Origin: an uncultured Oscillospiraceae bacterium
GTDB lineage: Bacteria; Bacillota; Clostridia; Oscillospirales; Oscillospiraceae
DNA: 5,817 bases
Direction of reading: 5' to 3'
Assembly (NCBI GenBank): GCA_910588105.1
Contig: CAJUQD010000097.1
Location: forward strand, 1 to 5,817
Part shown: positions 4,670-5,817 of the stretch, one piece after another
Layout of the letters: every line of letters begins with the position of its first letter
How positions within the stretch are numbered: position 1 is the stretch's first letter
Position numbers and translations under genes: made by a program
Notes under the pieces: model-generated
The model's database searches: none
What the model was told of the DNA's origin: nothing
Seen by the model: the letters and a program-made list of their open reading frames with translations, nothing else

Positions 4670-5602
4670 TTATGCCGCCTCTCCGCCATAGAGGTCATGG
4701 TTGACCTGGGCGGCATAGTGGTTCTCAATGGTGGCCGGGGCGTTATAAAGCACGGTCAGCAGGTACTGCTTCATGTTCCGTACATGGGTGGTGTTCTCCC
4801 GCAGGCAGTCAAACACGAAGCGGATATGCTCCTGATCCAGCTTCAGCAGCCGGGACTTCACCACCGCCTGTGGGAAGTCGTTCCCCGCCACCCGAACATT
4901 TTTCTTTTTGGAGCAGACCGCCTCCACCATCAGCTCCACCATCTCGTCCAACTGCCCAGAGTCATAGGGACGCTCCCGCACGAAATCATCGTAGCCGATG
5001 TTCTCCCGGATCAGTCCCCGATAGGCGTCCATCTCGCCCAGACTCATCCCGCTATTCCTGTGATCCCTCCTTCCCTTCGCTTCAGGCGGCTGTGCAGGCA
5101 CAGTTGTGGGAGGCGTGAAAGGGGCGGAAGGGAAAGGAAATGATTCTGTACTTACTGAGTCAGTATTTACTTTTTCTTTCTTTACTGGGTCTTTATTTAT
5201 TTGCGTGGTCAAACCCGGCAACGTGGAAACCGTTGACGGATTCTCCGTTGTCGGGTTTTCCGACAACGGCTGGGCCGATGACGGCCCTTCAGGCAGCGGT
5301 TCGTGCGAAGCGGGGTACTCCCGAATGATATACTCGTTGGCACCGAACTTCCCGGCTTTGTCGGTAGTCTGGCTGCGGTGGATGTACCCGGCTTTTTCCA
5401 GCTCCACCACAGCAGCCCGGACGGCGTCCTTGCCCTCCAGGCTGATCCGGGCGAGGCCGGCCAGGGTATAATCCCAATCTTCCGGGAGACTGAGCATCAT
5501 GGATAGCAAACCCTTGGCCTTGAAGGAGATCGTTTTGTCCCGCAGGTGGTAGTTGCTCATGACTGTGTAATTGTTAGTGCGCTCCACACGAAAAACTGCC
5601 AT
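4670..5602 (-). CDS. Replication-initiator-like protein: N-terminal helix-turn-helix plus DUF6017
   Basis: The protein has 310 residues. ATG 5602 has AAAGGAG (5618-5612) 9 nt upstream. Residues 1-98 form a winged-helix domain of the type seen in phage replisome organisers and mobile-element initiators (N-terminal VERTNNYTVMSNYHL, KAKGLLSMMLSLPEDWDYT, then ELEKAGYIHR). Residues about 99-185 are a Pro/Ser/Thr-rich linker that holds four pentapeptide-like units (INKDP, VKKEK, VNTDS, VSTES). Residues about 186-305 match my recollection of DUF6017, with AYRGLIRENIGYDD, GNDFPQAVVKSRLLKLDQEHI and CLRENTTHVRNMKQYLL. Initiator function is inferred from the HTH type and from the DNA repeats inside the linker. 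It lies downstream of the CHAP hydrolase gene on the same strand, separated by a hairpin but no clear terminator. Confidence 0.85.
   Translation of the reverse strand: MAVFRVERTNNYTVMSNYHLRDKTISFKAKGLLSMMLSLPEDWDYTLAGLARISLEGKDAVRAAVVELEKAGYIHRSQTTDKAGKFGANEYIIREYPASHEPLPEGPSSAQPLSENPTTENPSTVSTLPGLTTQINKDPVKKEKVNTDSVSTESFPFPSAPFTPPTTVPAQPPEAKGRRDHRNSGMSLGEMDAYRGLIRENIGYDDFVRERPYDSGQLDEMVELMVEAVCSKKKNVRVAGNDFPQAVVKSRLLKLDQEHIRFVFDCLRENTTHVRNMKQYLLTVLYNAPATIENHYAAQVNHDLYGGEAA
5141..5200. repeat. Four tandem 15-bp iteron-like repeats inside the DUF6017 gene
   Basis: Consecutive 15-bp units on the plus strand are TGATTCTGTACTTAC (5141), TGAGTCAGTATTTAC (5156), TTTTTCTTTCTTTAC (5171) and TGGGTCTTTATTTAT (5186). 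Units 1 and 2 match at 12 of 15 positions, and 2 and 4 at 11 of 15. The patch is strikingly AT-rich against GC-rich flanks and contains a perfect palindrome TACTGAGTCAGTA (5153-5165). It encodes the linker pentapeptides on the minus strand. Phage lambda O and several Gram-positive phage and plasmid initiators carry their origin iterons in the same kind of place, which suggests a replication origin. Confidence 0.6.
5245..5269. repeat. Perfect 10-bp inverted repeat inside the DUF6017 gene
   Basis: CCGTTGTCGG (5245-5254) and CCGACAACGG (5260-5269) are exact inverted arms with a 5-nt loop GTTTT. It lies 44 bp from the 15-bp repeat array, within the linker-coding segment. A stem this strong is unusual inside a coding region and could be a nick site, a single-strand origin hairpin or an mRNA structure. 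A partly related CGTTGACGG is just upstream at 5231-5239. Confidence 0.6.
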
Positions 5603-5627
5603 AGTATTTTACTCCTTTATAATAGTT

Positions 5628-5658
5628 AAGCGGCGGAGAGGCATTTTCTCCGCCGCTT
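5628..5658 (-). other. Strong intercistronic hairpin between CHAP and DUF6017 genes
   Basis: AAGCGGCGGAGA (5628-5639) pairs perfectly with TCTCCGCCGCTT (5647-5658) around a 7-nt loop. It starts 22 bp after the CHAP stop codon in the minus direction and ends about 10 bp before the DUF6017 ribosome site. The bases after the stem (AACTATTATAAAGG) are AT-rich but not a T-run, so it is a weak terminator at best. It more likely stabilises the upstream message or reduces read-through. Confidence 0.6.
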
Positions 5659-5680
5659 GCGATTGATGGGAATCTGCTGT

Positions 5681-5817
5681 TCAGTTGTAAACAGGGCATC
5701 CGTAGCCCCAGATTTCATAATGGCCCACGATGTAGGCGTTCTGGCGGCAGCTATCGCCGGAATTGCCCTCCACGGTGTAGACCACTCCATTCTCCACCCG
5801 TTCCACGATGCCCACAT
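5681..5817 (-). CDS. C-terminus of a CHAP-domain peptidoglycan hydrolase (partial)
   Basis: The last 44 codons before TGA (5683-5681) are visible; the 5' part lies beyond the window. The residues read VGIVERVENGVVYTVEGNSG, then DSCRQNAYIVGHYEIWGYGCPVYN. This is the typical end of a CHAP amidase/endopeptidase domain: the VGIVE strand that follows the catalytic His, EGN with the catalytic-site Asn region, and a closing GYG. Such hydrolases on conjugative elements (the Tn916 Orf14/CD1108 type) locally open the cell wall for the transfer channel and are exported. The longest open frame here is a different one starting at 5817, but its product is not protein-like and this frame clearly is. The gene lies upstream of the DUF6017 gene on the same strand, 78 bp away, probably in one transcript. 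Confidence 0.82.
   Translation of the reverse strand, partial: VGIVERVENGVVYTVEGNSGDSCRQNAYIVGHYEIWGYGCPVYN

Noticed and set aside
4697..5143. 148-residue plus-strand open frame opposite the DUF6017 gene
   Set aside because: It is antisense to a recognisable protein, His/Leu/Pro-rich, without a ribosome site or family resemblance.
5153..5165. TACTGAGTCAGTA as a transcription-factor operator with its own promoter
   Set aside because: It lies deep inside a coding region with no start or gene nearby. The tandem 15-bp repeats explain it better.
5626..5817. 63-residue minus-strand open frame at the right edge
   Set aside because: Its product (many Trp/Ala/Arg, no fold) is a shadow. The neighbouring frame ending at 5681 reads as a clear CHAP-domain terminus.
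1..5817. CRISPR array, tRNA, rRNA, complete insertion sequence
   Set aside because: No spaced identical repeats of CRISPR type, no cloverleaf or rRNA-like stretch, and no transposase frame were seen on either strand.

Overview
The window looks like accessory DNA of a Gram-positive gut-type Clostridia (Oscillospiraceae/Lachnospiraceae-like), most likely part of an integrative and conjugative element of the broad Tn1549/CTn type. This rests on strong GGAGG ribosome sites, moderately high GC, and a mobile-element gene set: a CHAP peptidoglycan hydrolase end, a HTH+DUF6017 replication-type protein, a small XRE regulator, a SLOG protein and a small serine recombinase. The placement is inferred from family recognition; no search was run.

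Left part (1-2630): a divergent signalling locus. On the minus strand is the start of a receiver-like protein that lacks the phospho-acceptor Asp and the conserved Lys. On the plus strand is an overlapping two-gene operon: a LytTR response regulator (TTG start at 583) and an AgrC-like GHKL sensor kinase (GTG start at 1323, 4-nt overlap). Between the divergent starts, two perfect 12-bp direct repeats 21 bp apart abut both predicted -35 boxes. This is the geometry expected of a LytTR binding site that controls both directions.

Middle (2603-4190): a serine recombinase on the minus strand overlaps the kinase gene tail to tail by 28 bp. A perfect 9-bp-arm dyad lies just upstream of its ribosome site. 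Bases 3251-3614 hold no convincing gene. They contain this dyad, a GC dyad, and most of a dense series of hairpins (3437-3639) that follows, and slightly overlaps, the 3' end of the SLOG gene.

Right part (4191-5817): an AT-rich divergent control region with a near-consensus promoter for the SLOG gene and likely operator dyads; an XRE-type HTH gene on plus; then, on minus, the DUF6017 gene and, upstream of it, the last 44 codons of a CHAP-domain hydrolase. The linker-coding part of the DUF6017 gene carries four tandem 15-bp units in an AT-rich patch beside a perfect 10-bp inverted repeat, a candidate replication origin inside an initiator-like gene.

The most notable observations are the intragenic iteron-like array, the hairpin series at 3437-3639, and the degenerate receiver paired with a LytTR two-component operon through a shared repeat site. 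No tRNA, rRNA, CRISPR array or complete insertion sequence was seen.
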